Source: Rhodoferax sp. BLA1
GTDB taxonomy: Bacteria > Pseudomonadota > Gammaproteobacteria > Burkholderiales > Burkholderiaceae_C
Direction: 5' to 3'
Assembly (NCBI RefSeq): GCF_013416775.1
Contig: NZ_SZVI01000012.1
Span: 1 to 64,000, forward strand
Length of the DNA: 64,000 nt
The notes below the pieces were generated by a model. It saw only the letters and a program-made list of their open reading frames with translations. It did not search any database and was not told the origin of the DNA. Made by a program: the position numbers and the translations under genes. Shown piece after piece: positions 16,831 to 25,977 of the stretch; within the stretch, counting starts at the first letter, position 1; each line of letters starts with the position of its first letter.

Positions 16831-18180
16831 TCAAGCGGTGGCGTTGAGGCATTCACCCAGTGCGTTGACCAGGCTGTCGATCTGCTCGGGGGTGCTGATG
16901 AAGGGGGGGGCTAGTTGGATGGTGTCGCCACCATAACGCACATAAAAGCCCTTCTTGAGCATCGCCATCGCCACCTCGTAAGGCCGTTTGGCGGGTTCAC
17001 CGGGCACCGCGCTGATGGTGAAGCCAGCGGCCAGGCCCAGGTTGCGGATGTCGGCCACATGTTTGGCGCTGCGCAGGCTGTGTACCGCGTTCTCAAAATG
17101 GGGCGCCAGCGCCTTGACGCGGTCAATCATGTTTTCGCGCACCAGGATGTCGAGTGTGGCCAGGCCCACCGCGCAGGGCACCGGGTGGGCCGAGTAGGTG
17201 TAGCCGTGGGCGAATTCGAGCATGTACTCTGGGCCACCCGCTGCCATGAAGGTGTCGTAAATCTCCTTGCTGGCCATCACCACGCCGAGTGGTTGCGCGC
17301 CGTTGGTGATCTGTTTGGCGGCGTTCAGGATGTCGGGCGTCACACCAAAATACTCGGCGCCCGTGTAGGCGCCCAGGCGGCCAAAGCCGGTGATCACTTC
17401 GTCAAAAATCAGCAAGATGTTGTTGGCGGTGCAGATCTCGCGCAGGCGCTTGAGGTAACCCTTGGGCGGCACCACCACACCGGCTGAGCCTGACATCGGC
17501 TCGACGATCACCGCCGCGATGTTAGACGCGTCATGCAGGGTGATCAGCTTGAGCAGGTCGTCGGCCAGATCAGCCCCCTGTTCCGGGCAACCCTTGAAAA
17601 ACGAGCCAACGGGTGGCTGGGTGTGGGGCAGGTGGTCCGCCGCAATGCCTTGGCCAAAGGTCTTGCGGTTGCCGCCAATGCCGCCCACCGAAATGCCACC
17701 AAAGTTGACGCCGTGGTACCCCTTTTCGCGGCCAATCAGCAGGCTCTTGCTGCTCTGGCCCTTGGCGCGCCAGTAAGCGCGTGCCAGTTTCAGGGAGGTG
17801 TCAGCTGATTCCGAGCCGGAGCCGGTGAAAAACGCGTAGTCCAACCCGTCGGGTGTGAGCTCCCTGAGTTTGTTGGCCAGCGCAAACGACAGCGGGTGGC
17901 CAAACTGGAAGGCGGGTGAGTAGTCCAATGTGGCGAGTTGGTTGCGCGCGGCTTCCACAATCTCGGCGCGGCCATGGCCCAGGCCGGAGCACCACAGGCC
18001 CGACAAACCGTCAAAAATCTTGCGGCCGTCGCTGTCAAAGTAATAACAACCTTCGGCGCGGGTGATCATGCGCGGCGCCGCCTTGAAGTTGCGGTTGGCG
18101 GTGAACGGCATCCAGTGCGCGTCGAGCCATGCGGCGTCCAGTCGCGGTTGAGCCAGAGCTTTGCTATCGGTCAGGTCCAT
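16831..18180 (-). CDS. bauA: beta-alanine (omega-amino acid):pyruvate aminotransferase
   Basis: This 449-residue class III aminotransferase begins WLDAHWMPFTANRNFKAAPRM, close to the Pseudomonas omega-amino acid:pyruvate enzymes. The PLP phosphate site is TGSGSESADTSLKLARAYWR. The cofactor-binding Asp lies in LIFDEVITGFGRLG, and the Schiff-base Lys lies in NAAKQITNGAQPLG. It transfers the amino group of beta-alanine to pyruvate, giving malonate semialdehyde for the MmsA-like enzyme next door. The divergent LysR gene at 18306 is the likely regulator, with operators expected in 18181-18305. Activity on other omega-amines cannot be ruled out. Confidence 0.88.
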   Translation of the reverse strand: MDLTDSKALAQPRLDAAWLDAHWMPFTANRNFKAAPRMITRAEGCYYFDSDGRKIFDGLSGLWCSGLGHGRAEIVEAARNQLATLDYSPAFQFGHPLSFALANKLRELTPDGLDYAFFTGSGSESADTSLKLARAYWRAKGQSSKSLLIGREKGYHGVNFGGISVGGIGGNRKTFGQGIAADHLPHTQPPVGSFFKGCPEQGADLADDLLKLITLHDASNIAAVIVEPMSGSAGVVVPPKGYLKRLREICTANNILLIFDEVITGFGRLGAYTGAEYFGVTPDILNAAKQITNGAQPLGVVMASKEIYDTFMAAGGPEYMLEFAHGYTYSAHPVPCAVGLATLDILVRENMIDRVKALAPHFENAVHSLRSAKHVADIRNLGLAAGFTISAVPGEPAKRPYEVAMAMLKKGFYVRYGGDTIQLAPPFISTPEQIDSLVNALGECLNATA

Positions 18181-18305
18181 GGTGATTCCTTGTGGTGGTG
18201 CGTGTTTTGGTGCTTGGTGAGGCGTGGCAACAGAAACAAAGCAAGGATTGTGCGCAGTGCCTTACTCTTATGATTGCTTAACTATCACTGCTTGGTTGCA
18301 AATCT

Positions 18306-19259
18306 ATGCAAGTAAATACCCGCGCCGCCCTGGGCCAGTTGAGCGACATGGACATCCGCCTGTTGCGGGTGTTCAAGACCGTGGTCGACTGCGGCGGCAT
18401 GGCGGCGGCCGAGCTGGAGCTCAACATTGGCACCAGCACGGTCAGCCGCCACATCAAAGACCTGGAAACCCGCCTCGGCCTGACCCTGTGCCGCCGTGGC
18501 CGCGCCGGTTTTGCGCTGACGCCTGAGGGTGAGCAGATTTATGCCGAGACGCTGCGCCTGCTGGCTGGGGTGGATGCGTTTCGCAGTCGGGTCGATGAAA
18601 TCCACCAGCGCATGGGCGGTGAGTTGCACCTGGCGGTGTTTGACAAAACCGCCAGCAACCCAGAGGCGTTTATTGGTGAAGCAATTGCGCTGTTTCAGGC
18701 CCAGGCACCGGGCGTCAGCCTGCACCTGCATGTGGCGCCGCTCAATGTGATCGAGCGCGGTGTGCTCGACGGCCAGTTCCAGGTGGGGGTGGTGCCGGGC
18801 CACCGCACTTCTGGCGCGCTGGTGTATGACGAGTTGTTCAGCGAGACCATGTATTTGTACTGTGGTCGTGCCCACCCGCTGTTTGCTGGCGGCGCGGCGC
18901 AACAGCCGGGCGACTGGGCGGCATTACACGCCTATGCATTTGCCGGGTTGGGATACCACTCGCCCAATATGGAGCTCGCGCAGAAGGTGCAGCTCACCCG
19001 CCAGGCCACCGGTTACGACCAAGAGTCGATTGCCACGCTGATCCTCTCGGGCCGTTACCTGGGCTTTTTGCCCGACCACTACGCCGAGAGTTTTGTGCGC
19101 CAGGGGCGGCTGCGGGCGGTTCAGCCCAGCGTGTTCAGCTACCGCTGCAGCTTTTTTGGCATCGTGCGGACCTCACCGCAGGCGGCGCGGGTCACGCGGG
19201 CGTTTCAAGCCTGCCTGCACCAGGCGCATGCGGCGGGTCGTGCTACGCTTGCAGCATGA
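18306..19259 (+). CDS. LysR-family regulator, probably of the bauA-bauC genes
   Basis: The 317-residue protein has an N-terminal winged helix-turn-helix (about 14-72: MDIRLLRVFKTVVDCGGMAAAELELNIG is the start of the recognition region) and a C-terminal substrate-binding domain (about 100-300). The second Met at 18348 (MDIRLL) is a plausible alternative start and fits the family better. It is transcribed away from bauA with 125 bases between starts, the classic LysR arrangement, so it probably senses beta-alanine or a related intermediate, as BauR does in Pseudomonas. This role is inferred from context only. Confidence 0.85.
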   Translation: MQVNTRAALGQLSDMDIRLLRVFKTVVDCGGMAAAELELNIGTSTVSRHIKDLETRLGLTLCRRGRAGFALTPEGEQIYAETLRLLAGVDAFRSRVDEIHQRMGGELHLAVFDKTASNPEAFIGEAIALFQAQAPGVSLHLHVAPLNVIERGVLDGQFQVGVVPGHRTSGALVYDELFSETMYLYCGRAHPLFAGGAAQQPGDWAALHAYAFAGLGYHSPNMELAQKVQLTRQATGYDQESIATLILSGRYLGFLPDHYAESFVRQGRLRAVQPSVFSYRCSFFGIVRTSPQAARVTRAFQACLHQAHAAGRATLAA

Positions 19260-19276
19260 TGTTTTATAAGATTTAT

Positions 19277-19313
19277 GCCTCTAGCCCTTATATAAAAAGG
19301 GCGAGTAGCTATC
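19277..19313 (-). repeat. R repeat, copy 2
   Basis: CTAGCCCTT-ATATAA-AAAGGGC followed by GAGTAGCTATCAAAAAA lies between the LysR stop (19259) and the SLC13-like gene. Read on the minus strand it shows the usual order GATAGCT, core, GAGGC. Confidence 0.75.
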
Positions 19314-19350
19314 AAAAAAGCGTATTTTTTGCGCCCCAAGAGGCCACATC

Positions 19351-20625
19351 ATGAGCCCGATCTTGCATGACCTGGAGGGCCTCAACAGTGCCATCGTGGC
19401 TATTTTTGTCACGGTCTACGTGGGCATGGTGCTCGGCGGCCTGCCACGGCTCAAGCTCAACCGCTCGGGCATTGCCTTGCTGGGGGCGATTGCGGTGATT
19501 GGCATCGGTGCCATCAGCACCGAAGAAGCGGCGCGGGTGGTGGACCTGCCGACCATGCTGTTGCTGTTTTCGTTCATGGTGCTGTCGGCGCAGATGCGTC
19601 TGGGTGGTTTTTACACCGCCGTGACACGCCGGGTGGCGGCCCTGCCACTCGGGCGCACCGGCTTGTTGGGCGCGATCATTGGCGTGTCGGGCGCGCTGTC
19701 GGCGATTTTTTCCAACGACATCATTTGCCTGGCGATGACACCGGTGGTGGTGCAGTTGTGTTTGCAGCGCGGTTTGGCGCCGGTGCCGTTTCTGGTCGGG
19801 CTGGCCTGTGCTGCCAACATCGGCTCAGCTGCCACCCTGATTGGCAACCCGCAGAACATGCTGATTGGCTCCCTGATGCACCTGCATTTTGGCGACTACC
19901 TGCGCCAGGCACTGCTGCCGGTGGGCCTGAGCCTGGGTGTGTTGTGGGCCTGGCTGGTGTGGGTGCCTGCGGCCAATACCGCGTCACCGGGTGTGGCGCC
20001 CAGCCTGGCACCGAGCCGGGTAGAGGTGGACCTGGACGCGGCTGACGTGTTTGCTTTTGACCGCTGGCAGACTGTCAAGGGCCTGCTGGTCGCCAGCGCG
20101 CTGATGTTGGTGTTTTTGTTCACCGATTGGCCGCGTGAAGTTGCCGCGCTGGTGGGTGCCGGGGTGTTGCTGATGAGCCGACGTTTCCACTCTTCCCATG
20201 TGATGGGTTTTGTGGACTGGGAATTGCTGGTGTTATTTGCTGGTCTGTTTGTGGTCAACCATGCTTTCGCCTCGACCGGATTGGCAACTGACGCGGTGGT
20301 CGCACTGGCCGCCCAAGGTGTGCACCTGAGCCACCCGGCGCCTCTGTTTGTGGCCGGGGTGGGATTGTCAAATCTGGTGTCTAACGTGCCCGCGGTGATG
20401 CTGCTGCTGCCACATCTGCAAGGCCAGCAGGCCGGGGTGACGCTGGCGCTGGTCAGCACCTTTGCTGGCAACCTGCTGCTGGTGGGCTCGATAGCCAACC
20501 TGATTATGGTGGACCTGGCACAAAAAGGCGGGGTAACCATCAACTGGCGCGACCACGCCCGCATTGGCCTGCCGGTGACGCTGCTCACACTGGGGGTGAT
20601 TGCGCTGACGCTGCCCTTGTCCTGA
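19351..20625 (+). CDS. SLC13/ArsB-like ion transporter (anion permease)
   Basis: The 424-residue integral membrane protein has about eleven membrane segments in two inverted halves. Each half has a hallmark loop of the ion transporter superfamily: SAIFSNDIICLAMTPVVV with NIGSAATLIGNPQNMLIGS in the first, and LSNLVSNVPAVMLLLPHL in the second. These resemble ArsB, CitMHS and SLC13 proteins, which move anions or dicarboxylates, often with Na+ or H+. The substrate is not predictable; no arsenic genes are nearby. It stands alone, 91 bases after the LysR gene, with convergent genes downstream. Confidence 0.82.
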   Translation: MSPILHDLEGLNSAIVAIFVTVYVGMVLGGLPRLKLNRSGIALLGAIAVIGIGAISTEEAARVVDLPTMLLLFSFMVLSAQMRLGGFYTAVTRRVAALPLGRTGLLGAIIGVSGALSAIFSNDIICLAMTPVVVQLCLQRGLAPVPFLVGLACAANIGSAATLIGNPQNMLIGSLMHLHFGDYLRQALLPVGLSLGVLWAWLVWVPAANTASPGVAPSLAPSRVEVDLDAADVFAFDRWQTVKGLLVASALMLVFLFTDWPREVAALVGAGVLLMSRRFHSSHVMGFVDWELLVLFAGLFVVNHAFASTGLATDAVVALAAQGVHLSHPAPLFVAGVGLSNLVSNVPAVMLLLPHLQGQQAGVTLALVSTFAGNLLLVGSIANLIMVDLAQKGGVTINWRDHARIGLPVTLLTLGVIALTLPLS

Positions 20626-20644
20626 GTTGGCGGACGGTGCAGGC

Positions 20645-21028
20645 TCAGTGGGTGGTGTGGGTGCTGCTGTGCTGCACCCGTTTTCCGTGTGGCAACTCAT
20701 GTAAGCGTGTGAACATGTCGCGGCAATACCCCTGAATCTTCAGGCACTTGTTGATCTCGTCGACCGGCAGCGGGCCCGACACCACCACGATGTCGTTGGC
20801 CTTGTCCAGCGCCCCCGAGGCACGCAGTCGCCGACGGGTGTTGTTGGCCCAGGAGTGGATGCGGTTCGGGCTGCCATGTTCACGCAGGGCACCGGTGCTG
20901 GCCTCAAACGCAATTGCCACCGTGTCGGATTTCAGGCGCAGGCGGTGTTCCCCTGTGACCCGGCTGGCGGGCGAGCTCAGGTCATACAGGTGGTAGTTGC
21001 CTTCTTTGAGTTGGTATTGCAGCGTCAT
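20645..21028 (-). CDS. hypothetical protein, 127 residues
   Basis: ATG 21028 follows a strong ribosome site (GGAGGTTCC directly before the ATG), which favours this start over 21061. The protein begins MTLQYQLKEGNYHLYDLSS and is hydrophilic, with a basic helix-like middle (NNTRRRLRAS) and a His-rich C-terminus. There is no signal peptide, membrane segment or domain I recognise. It converges on the SLC13-like gene with a 19-base gap and lies downstream of dadA on the same strand. Confidence 0.65.
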   Translation of the reverse strand: MTLQYQLKEGNYHLYDLSSPASRVTGEHRLRLKSDTVAIAFEASTGALREHGSPNRIHSWANNTRRRLRASGALDKANDIVVVSGPLPVDEINKCLKIQGYCRDMFTRLHELPHGKRVQHSSTHTTH

Positions 21029-21106
21029 GGAACCTCCGGTCATGACGCGCATTTTGCGCAAGCCTTTGGGTTTCTAAAGCCCAAATAGGCTGGGAAAAAC
21101 CCGCTA

Positions 21107-22435
21107 TCAAGCAGTTTTTCGCGGAAAACCGTAGCAGTTGAAGGCCATCTCAGGCTGCTGACCGCAGATCAGCTCGGCCAGCGCCTTGCCTGAACCCGCG
21201 CCATGGGTCCAGCCCAAGGTGCCGTGACCGGCGTTGACCCACAACTTGCCCACCGGTGTTTTGCCGATGTAGGGGATGTTGGTGGGTGTAGCCGGGCGCA
21301 GACCAGCCCAATACGACGGGTCGCCACCTTCCTCGGGGGTACGGGTGTCACACACGCCGGGCATGACCTGCTCGATGCGGTTGGACAACATGCGGCAGCG
21401 TGCACGCGCCACCGGGGAGTCCAGCGTCAAGTCGTAGTCACCGACCTCGATGGTGCCGGCCACACGCAACTGGTTGCCCAGGCGGCTCATGGCGATTTTC
21501 TTGGCGTCATCAATCATCGAGACCTGGGGCGCCTGTTCCGGGCGCAGCAGCTTGAAGGTGGCGCTGTAACCCTTGCCCGGGTAGATCGGCAAGTCCACCC
21601 CCACCGTGCGCAGCAGCGGTGCGCTGTAGGCGCCGCAGGCCACCACCACATGGTCGGCTTTGATCTGGCGCGCTTTTTGTGCGCCTTTGTGACCTTTAGC
21701 CCCGGTGGATACTGGTTTGACAGTTACAGAATCAATAGCGCCGCCGGCGCTGTTGAGGGCCACGATGTCGTGGCTGTACAAAAACTCGGCACCCCGCGCC
21801 GCACACAGGGAGGCCAAAGCCTGGGTGAAGGTGCAGGCATCCCCCGACTCGTCGCTGGGGGTGTAGGTGCCACCCACAATCTGCTCGGCAAACGGTGTCA
21901 AAGCGGGTTCAATGCGCAGCAGCTCGGCGCGGTCCACCACCCGGCGGGCCACACCGTAGCGGGCCATCAGCGCGGCGGCTTCACCGGCGCTGTCAAAGGA
22001 CTTCTGCTCGGTGTAGTAGTGGGCAATGCCTTTTTCCAGGCGTTGGTACTCGATGCCGGTGGTCTGCACCAGATCCTTGAACGCGGCGTGGCTGTAGGCG
22101 CCCAGGGAGACGAGTTGCTGCACATTGCGTTCAAAGGCACGGTCATGGCATTGGCTCAGGAACAGCAGACTCCAGCGCCATTGTTGCCAGCTTAGACGCG
22201 GGCGAAACAGCAGCGGCGCTTCCTTGCTGAGCATCCATTTCAGGGCTTTGATCGGGGTGTCCCGATTGGCCCAGGGCTCGCAATAACTGACCGAGATTTG
22301 TGCCGCATTGGCAAAACTGGCCTCCATCGAGGCGTCAGGCTGACGGTCGATGACGGTGACTTGGTGACCGCGTTCCAGCAGATGCCAGGCGGTGCTGATG
22401 CCGATGATGCCGGCGCCGAGGATAGTGATTTTCAT
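21107..22435 (-). CDS. dadA: D-amino acid dehydrogenase, small subunit type
   Basis: The 442-residue protein has an N-terminal FAD site GAGIIGISTAWHLLERGHQV (GxGxxG at 7-12) and the DadA motif FANAAQISVSYCEPWA near residue 42. A C-terminal block RPATPTNIPYIGKT ... NAGHGTLGWTHGAGSGK closes the FAD domain. It oxidises D-amino acids, typically D-alanine, to the 2-oxo acid, passing electrons to the respiratory chain. The stretch around residues 220-240 (AGGAIDSVTVKPVSTGAKGH) is longer than I expect for the family. It is divergent from a LysR gene 90 bases away. No alanine racemase gene is adjacent. Confidence 0.9.
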   Translation of the reverse strand: MKITILGAGIIGISTAWHLLERGHQVTVIDRQPDASMEASFANAAQISVSYCEPWANRDTPIKALKWMLSKEAPLLFRPRLSWQQWRWSLLFLSQCHDRAFERNVQQLVSLGAYSHAAFKDLVQTTGIEYQRLEKGIAHYYTEQKSFDSAGEAAALMARYGVARRVVDRAELLRIEPALTPFAEQIVGGTYTPSDESGDACTFTQALASLCAARGAEFLYSHDIVALNSAGGAIDSVTVKPVSTGAKGHKGAQKARQIKADHVVVACGAYSAPLLRTVGVDLPIYPGKGYSATFKLLRPEQAPQVSMIDDAKKIAMSRLGNQLRVAGTIEVGDYDLTLDSPVARARCRMLSNRIEQVMPGVCDTRTPEEGGDPSYWAGLRPATPTNIPYIGKTPVGKLWVNAGHGTLGWTHGAGSGKALAELICGQQPEMAFNCYGFPRKTA

Positions 22436-22525
22436 GGGGCGCGAGTTTCTCCCAGTTCCATGGTCGCTTTTGGCAAGATTAAACTTATCCAGAATTCATT
22501 AGCAACCCTTATTCACTAATGCCCC

Positions 22526-23476
22526 ATGAGTACTTTTGATCCTGCTGCCCTGGAATGCCTCGCGGCCATTGTGGAAGAGGGTGGTTTTGAGCGTGCGGCC
22601 GTGCGTTTGTCGATCACCCAGTCGGCGGTGTCGCAGCGTCTGCGTTCACTCGAGGTGCAGGTCGGCACCGTGCTGATTGTGCGCAGCCGCCCGCTCAAAG
22701 CTACCCAGGCCGGTCGTCTGCTGCTCAAACATGCAATGCAGATGCGCCTGCTGCGTGCCGATCTAGAGCGTGACCTCAAAGACCTCTCGCCCGGCGCGGC
22801 AGGTGCGGCGGGTGAAGACGAACGCATCTCGATTGCCATCAACGCCGACAGCATTGCCACCTGGACCCTGCCCGCGCTGAGCCCGCTGGCGCATCAGGGC
22901 CTGGGCCTGGAGATCATCACCGACGACCAGGATTTCACTTTTGAGTGGTTGCGTGAGGGGCGCGTGTTGGGTTGTGTGACGACCTTGCGTGCGGCCTTGC
23001 GCAGCTGCAAGGTGGAGCCACTGGGCTCCATGGCCTATGTGGCGGTGGCCGAGCCCGGTTTTGCCGCAGCCCGTTGCCCGCAGGGCCTGAGCCCCCACAA
23101 TTTCAGCCGCCTGCCCTTCATCGCCTTCAACCGCAAGGACGACCTGCAGGCCGAGTTTGTCGCCAGCGCCTGTGGTCTGCGCCAGGTGTCGCTGAGTCAG
23201 ATGTATGTGCCCAGCTCCGAGGGGCAGTTGCGTGCGGTGTTGGCGGGCTGGGGTGTCAGTGTCTTGCCCGAGCTGAAGGTGGCCGAGCACCTCAAAAACG
23301 GCAGCCTGGTCGACCTGATGCCCGGCCACCGCCTGCCGGTAGCGCTGTACTGGCATTGCTGGAACCTCAACTCGGCGGTGCTCGATGCGCTAACCCATGC
23401 CCTCAAAACCGCTGCTGGTGTGGCCCTGAGCCCACCCAAAGCAGAATCTAAACTCATCAGTAGCAAAAAAGTCTGA
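22526..23476 (+). CDS. LysR regulator, ArgP (IciA) type
   Basis: The 316-residue protein starts MSTFDPAALECLAAIVEEGGFERAA and has the helix-turn-helix SITQSAVSQRLRSLEVQVG (about 35-53), matching the ArgP family, which senses lysine or arginine and activates basic amino acid export. The C-terminal domain is a usual LysR substrate-binding fold. In many Burkholderiales the target lysE/argO is adjacent; here the nearest LysE gene is 1.8 kb away (25249), with a TetR and a WYL regulator gene between. Its divergent neighbour is dadA, which it may also control. Confidence 0.85.
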   Translation: MSTFDPAALECLAAIVEEGGFERAAVRLSITQSAVSQRLRSLEVQVGTVLIVRSRPLKATQAGRLLLKHAMQMRLLRADLERDLKDLSPGAAGAAGEDERISIAINADSIATWTLPALSPLAHQGLGLEIITDDQDFTFEWLREGRVLGCVTTLRAALRSCKVEPLGSMAYVAVAEPGFAAARCPQGLSPHNFSRLPFIAFNRKDDLQAEFVASACGLRQVSLSQMYVPSSEGQLRAVLAGWGVSVLPELKVAEHLKNGSLVDLMPGHRLPVALYWHCWNLNSAVLDALTHALKTAAGVALSPPKAESKLISSKKV

Positions 23477-23513
23477 CAGATCAAGATGTGAATTTGGCGG
23501 CTAAAATTCAGCC

Positions 23514-24131
23514 ATGAGCGCCATCGACACCCCCAAAACCTCGTTCAAACAACGCATGCTGCAGGTGCGTGAAGACGCCATCGTGCATGCTGTCAACCGC
23601 CTGCTGGCCGAAAAAGGCTTTGACGCGATGACCGTGGACGAGGTGGCGGCCCAGGTCGGCATTGCCAAGGCCAGCCTCTACAAACACTTTCCCAGCAAGG
23701 AAGACCTGGCTGCGGCAGCGATGGTGCGGGTGATGCAGCGCGCCCAGGACTTCATCAGCAGCTTGCCACCCGAGGCCGACCCGCTCGAGAATCTGCGCGC
23801 GGTGGTGCGCTGGGTGCTGCAGGTCAAGCTGGCTGGTGACATGCCCACGCTGCCCAGCCAGAACTCCAGCCTGCGCGCCACCTTGATGGCCAACAACGAT
23901 TACATGGACGGCCTGATGGAGGTCAGCGACCGTCTGGGCGCCTGGATCGAAGCAGCGCAAGCGGCGGGTCAGCTCAGCGCCAAGCTGCCAGCGATCGCGA
24001 TTTTGTACACCTTCTTCGCCCGCGCCTGCGACTCGGTGGTGGAGTTTCTGCAGATGGGCGGGCTGTTCACCGACGAGCAGATCACCGAGCTGGTGCTGAG
24101 CACCTGTTTTGAGGGTCTGATTGCCCGTTAG
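23514..24131 (+). CDS. TetR/AcrR-family regulator
   Basis: The 205-residue protein has an N-terminal DNA-binding domain (about 17-63) with MTVDEVAAQVGIAKASLYKHFPSKEDL as the helix-turn-helix. The ligand domain is all-helical with no recognisable effector signature. It lies 37 bases after the ArgP-like gene in the same direction. The stop codon TAG (24129-24131) is formed by the first bases of an R repeat, so the present C-terminus may have been set by insertion of the repeat. Confidence 0.88.
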   Translation: MSAIDTPKTSFKQRMLQVREDAIVHAVNRLLAEKGFDAMTVDEVAAQVGIAKASLYKHFPSKEDLAAAAMVRVMQRAQDFISSLPPEADPLENLRAVVRWVLQVKLAGDMPTLPSQNSSLRATLMANNDYMDGLMEVSDRLGAWIEAAQAAGQLSAKLPAIAILYTFFARACDSVVEFLQMGGLFTDEQITELVLSTCFEGLIAR

Positions 24132-24160
24132 CCCTTATGGATAGAGGGCTATAAGCTATT
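24129..24160 (-). repeat. R repeat, copy 3, supplying the TetR stop codon
   Basis: TAGCCCTT-ATGGAT-AGAGGGCTA followed by TAAGCTATT lies between convergent TetR and WYL genes. Its first TAG is the TetR stop codon. Confidence 0.75.
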
Positions 24161-24179
24161 AATAAAGTAGCAACTTAGT

Positions 24180-25145
24180 CTAGGCCACTCGGAGTGCCAC
24201 CTGACCCAGCAAACGCTGCGCGCACGCCTTGATGGCCTCCAGCAGCTCAGGCGGCTCAAGCACCTCAAAGTCAAACGAAACCCGCGCCAGTTGCCGGGCA
24301 AACCAGGGCAGGTCATCGGCCTGGCTGTACAGCATGACGGCATCTTCCAGCGGGCGGAACAGGCCAATGGCATCAAACAACTCGGTCTGCGCCGTGGCCA
24401 GGCTGGTCTTGAGCCGCACCACAATGGTATGGGTGCGGGGCATGGTGGCCAAGCCCAGCGCCAGGTGTCGAACGGCATCAAAGTCAAACGGGGCCAAAAA
24501 GCTGACGGTCAGGGGTGTCACTGACGCAATCCGATCAAGCCGGAACGAGCGCAAATCCCCGCGCAGATGGCAGTGGCCCACAGCGTACCAACGTCCGCTG
24601 CGCCAGGCCAGGCCGTAGCAGTCAAACTCCCGCTCGGTCACGTCCTGATTGGCGGCTTGGTAGCGCAGGCGCACCCGGCAACGTTCTTGGGCGGCTGCGC
24701 TCATCTCCAACAACGATTCACTGTGCATGCTGGCCACGGGTTGCGACAGCTCCAGCTGTACCACGCCCGACACCGCCCGCAGTTTGCCGCGCAACGCCGG
24801 TGGCATCACCCGTTCCAGCTTGGCCTGGGCACTGTGGGCCCCGTCCACCGTGTCAGCCAGTCCCAACTGCCGGGCAAACAGCAGCCCCACCGACACCGCC
24901 ACCGCTTCCTTGTCAGTCAACATCAAGGGCGGCAGCTTGCTGCCAGGCATCAGCCGGTAAGCGCCATAGCGCCCGCGCACCGACTGCACCGGCACACCCA
25001 TGTCTTGCAGCTTGACGATGTAGCGGCGCAGCGTGCGGCTGTCCACCCCGAGCTGGTGCGCCAACGCCGCACCGGGGAGTTCGTCGGCATTTTGTAAAAG
25101 CTCCAGCAGGGCCAGTACGCGGTTGGTGGGGGTGGACATAGGCAT
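24180..25145 (-). CDS. WYL-domain (YafY-like) transcriptional regulator
   Basis: From ATG 25145 (MPMSTPTNRV) the protein has 321 residues. The N-terminal winged helix (LALLELLQNADELPGAALAHQLGVDSRTLRRYI) is of the HTH_11/DeoR-like type. A WYL domain follows in the second half (about 145-240: YGLAWRSGRWYAVGHCHLRGDLRSFRLDRI), then the WCX extension. WYL domains bind nucleotides, nucleic acids or small ligands. It is divergent from the LysE exporter gene with 103 bases between starts, so it probably regulates that exporter. The next Met (25139) is also possible. Confidence 0.85.
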   Translation of the reverse strand: MPMSTPTNRVLALLELLQNADELPGAALAHQLGVDSRTLRRYIVKLQDMGVPVQSVRGRYGAYRLMPGSKLPPLMLTDKEAVAVSVGLLFARQLGLADTVDGAHSAQAKLERVMPPALRGKLRAVSGVVQLELSQPVASMHSESLLEMSAAAQERCRVRLRYQAANQDVTEREFDCYGLAWRSGRWYAVGHCHLRGDLRSFRLDRIASVTPLTVSFLAPFDFDAVRHLALGLATMPRTHTIVVRLKTSLATAQTELFDAIGLFRPLEDAVMLYSQADDLPWFARQLARVSFDFEVLEPPELLEAIKACAQRLLGQVALRVA

Positions 25146-25248
25146 CAGTTTAGAACCTGAGCGCGCCCCATCAGGACACATTCTGTCCGCATGCCTGCCT
25201 AAAGTTCATGTCAAGCCGCCGCGTCTGGCGGCCAACAAGGACTGAACC

Positions 25249-25902
25249 ATGGACAACCTGCTTTTGACCCACACCAGCCACCTCTGGCTGTTCAGCTTGA
25301 TGGTGCTGGGCATCATCGCAGTGCCTGGCATGGACATGGCCTATGTGGTGGCCAGCGCGCTGGCGGGTGGGCGCAAGCTGGGCATGGCCGCGGTGGTGGG
25401 CATTGTGGGCGGCGGCATGCTGCATGTCGCCATGGCCACGCTGGGTTTAGGGCTGCTGCTGACGCTGTACCCGCTGGCGTTCACCGTGCTGCTGCTGGCT
25501 GGCTCGCTCTACATTGCCTGGATCGGTTGGTGTCTGTGGCGTGGGGCAGCGGCGCTGGGTGGCGTCGGCAGGGTGCCGCGGTTGACCGTGCAGCAAACCA
25601 TGTGGCGCGGGGTCGTGTCTTGCCTGATGAATCCCAAGGCCTATGTGTTCATGGTGGCGGTGTTCCCGCAGTTTGTGCGGTCCGAATATGGTCCGCTGGG
25701 TGTGCAGGCGGTGTTGATGGGCCTGATCATCGCCAGCACGCAAATCCTCATCTACGGAAGCTTTGCCTGGGGTGCGGGCAGCATCGAACCGTGGTTGCGT
25801 CGTAACCCAGCAGCGCAAGTGGCCATCGGGCGCGGCGTGGGTGTGTTGCTGATGCTGGCAGCAGGGTGGACGGCATGGCATGGCACCCTGTCTGGGCGGT
25901 AA
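25249..25902 (+). CDS. LysE-family amino acid exporter
   Basis: The 217-residue inner-membrane protein has about six membrane segments. The LysE/RhtB signature GIIAVPGMDMAYVVASALAG lies at residues 24-43, and a conserved CLMNPKAYVFMVAVFPQF lies near 125. It exports amino acids or homoserine lactone-like compounds with proton exchange; the substrate is not predictable. AAGGACTGAACC before the ATG is a reasonable ribosome site. Divergent WYL regulator upstream; R repeat downstream. Confidence 0.88.
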   Translation: MDNLLLTHTSHLWLFSLMVLGIIAVPGMDMAYVVASALAGGRKLGMAAVVGIVGGGMLHVAMATLGLGLLLTLYPLAFTVLLLAGSLYIAWIGWCLWRGAAALGGVGRVPRLTVQQTMWRGVVSCLMNPKAYVFMVAVFPQFVRSEYGPLGVQAVLMGLIIASTQILIYGSFAWGAGSIEPWLRRNPAAQVAIGRGVGVLLMLAAGWTAWHGTLSGR

Positions 25903-25916
25903 ACACATAAAATAGA

Positions 25917-25951
25917 CTTCAAGCCCTTGTCTATCAAGGGCTGAATGCTAT
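25917..25951 (-). repeat. R repeat, copy 4
   Basis: CTTCAAGCCCTT-GTCTATC-AAGGGCTGAATGCTATG lies between the convergent LysE-type and universal stress protein genes. Confidence 0.75.
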
Positions 25952-25977
25952 GAAAAAAAGAATGCTCTGCGGCGCTC

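Noticed and set aside
21710..21760. Possible R-like fragment inside dadA coding for an atypical Gly/Lys-rich stretch
   Set aside because: Only short matches (TTTGAC, AATAGC) to the repeat flanks; the core arms are missing.
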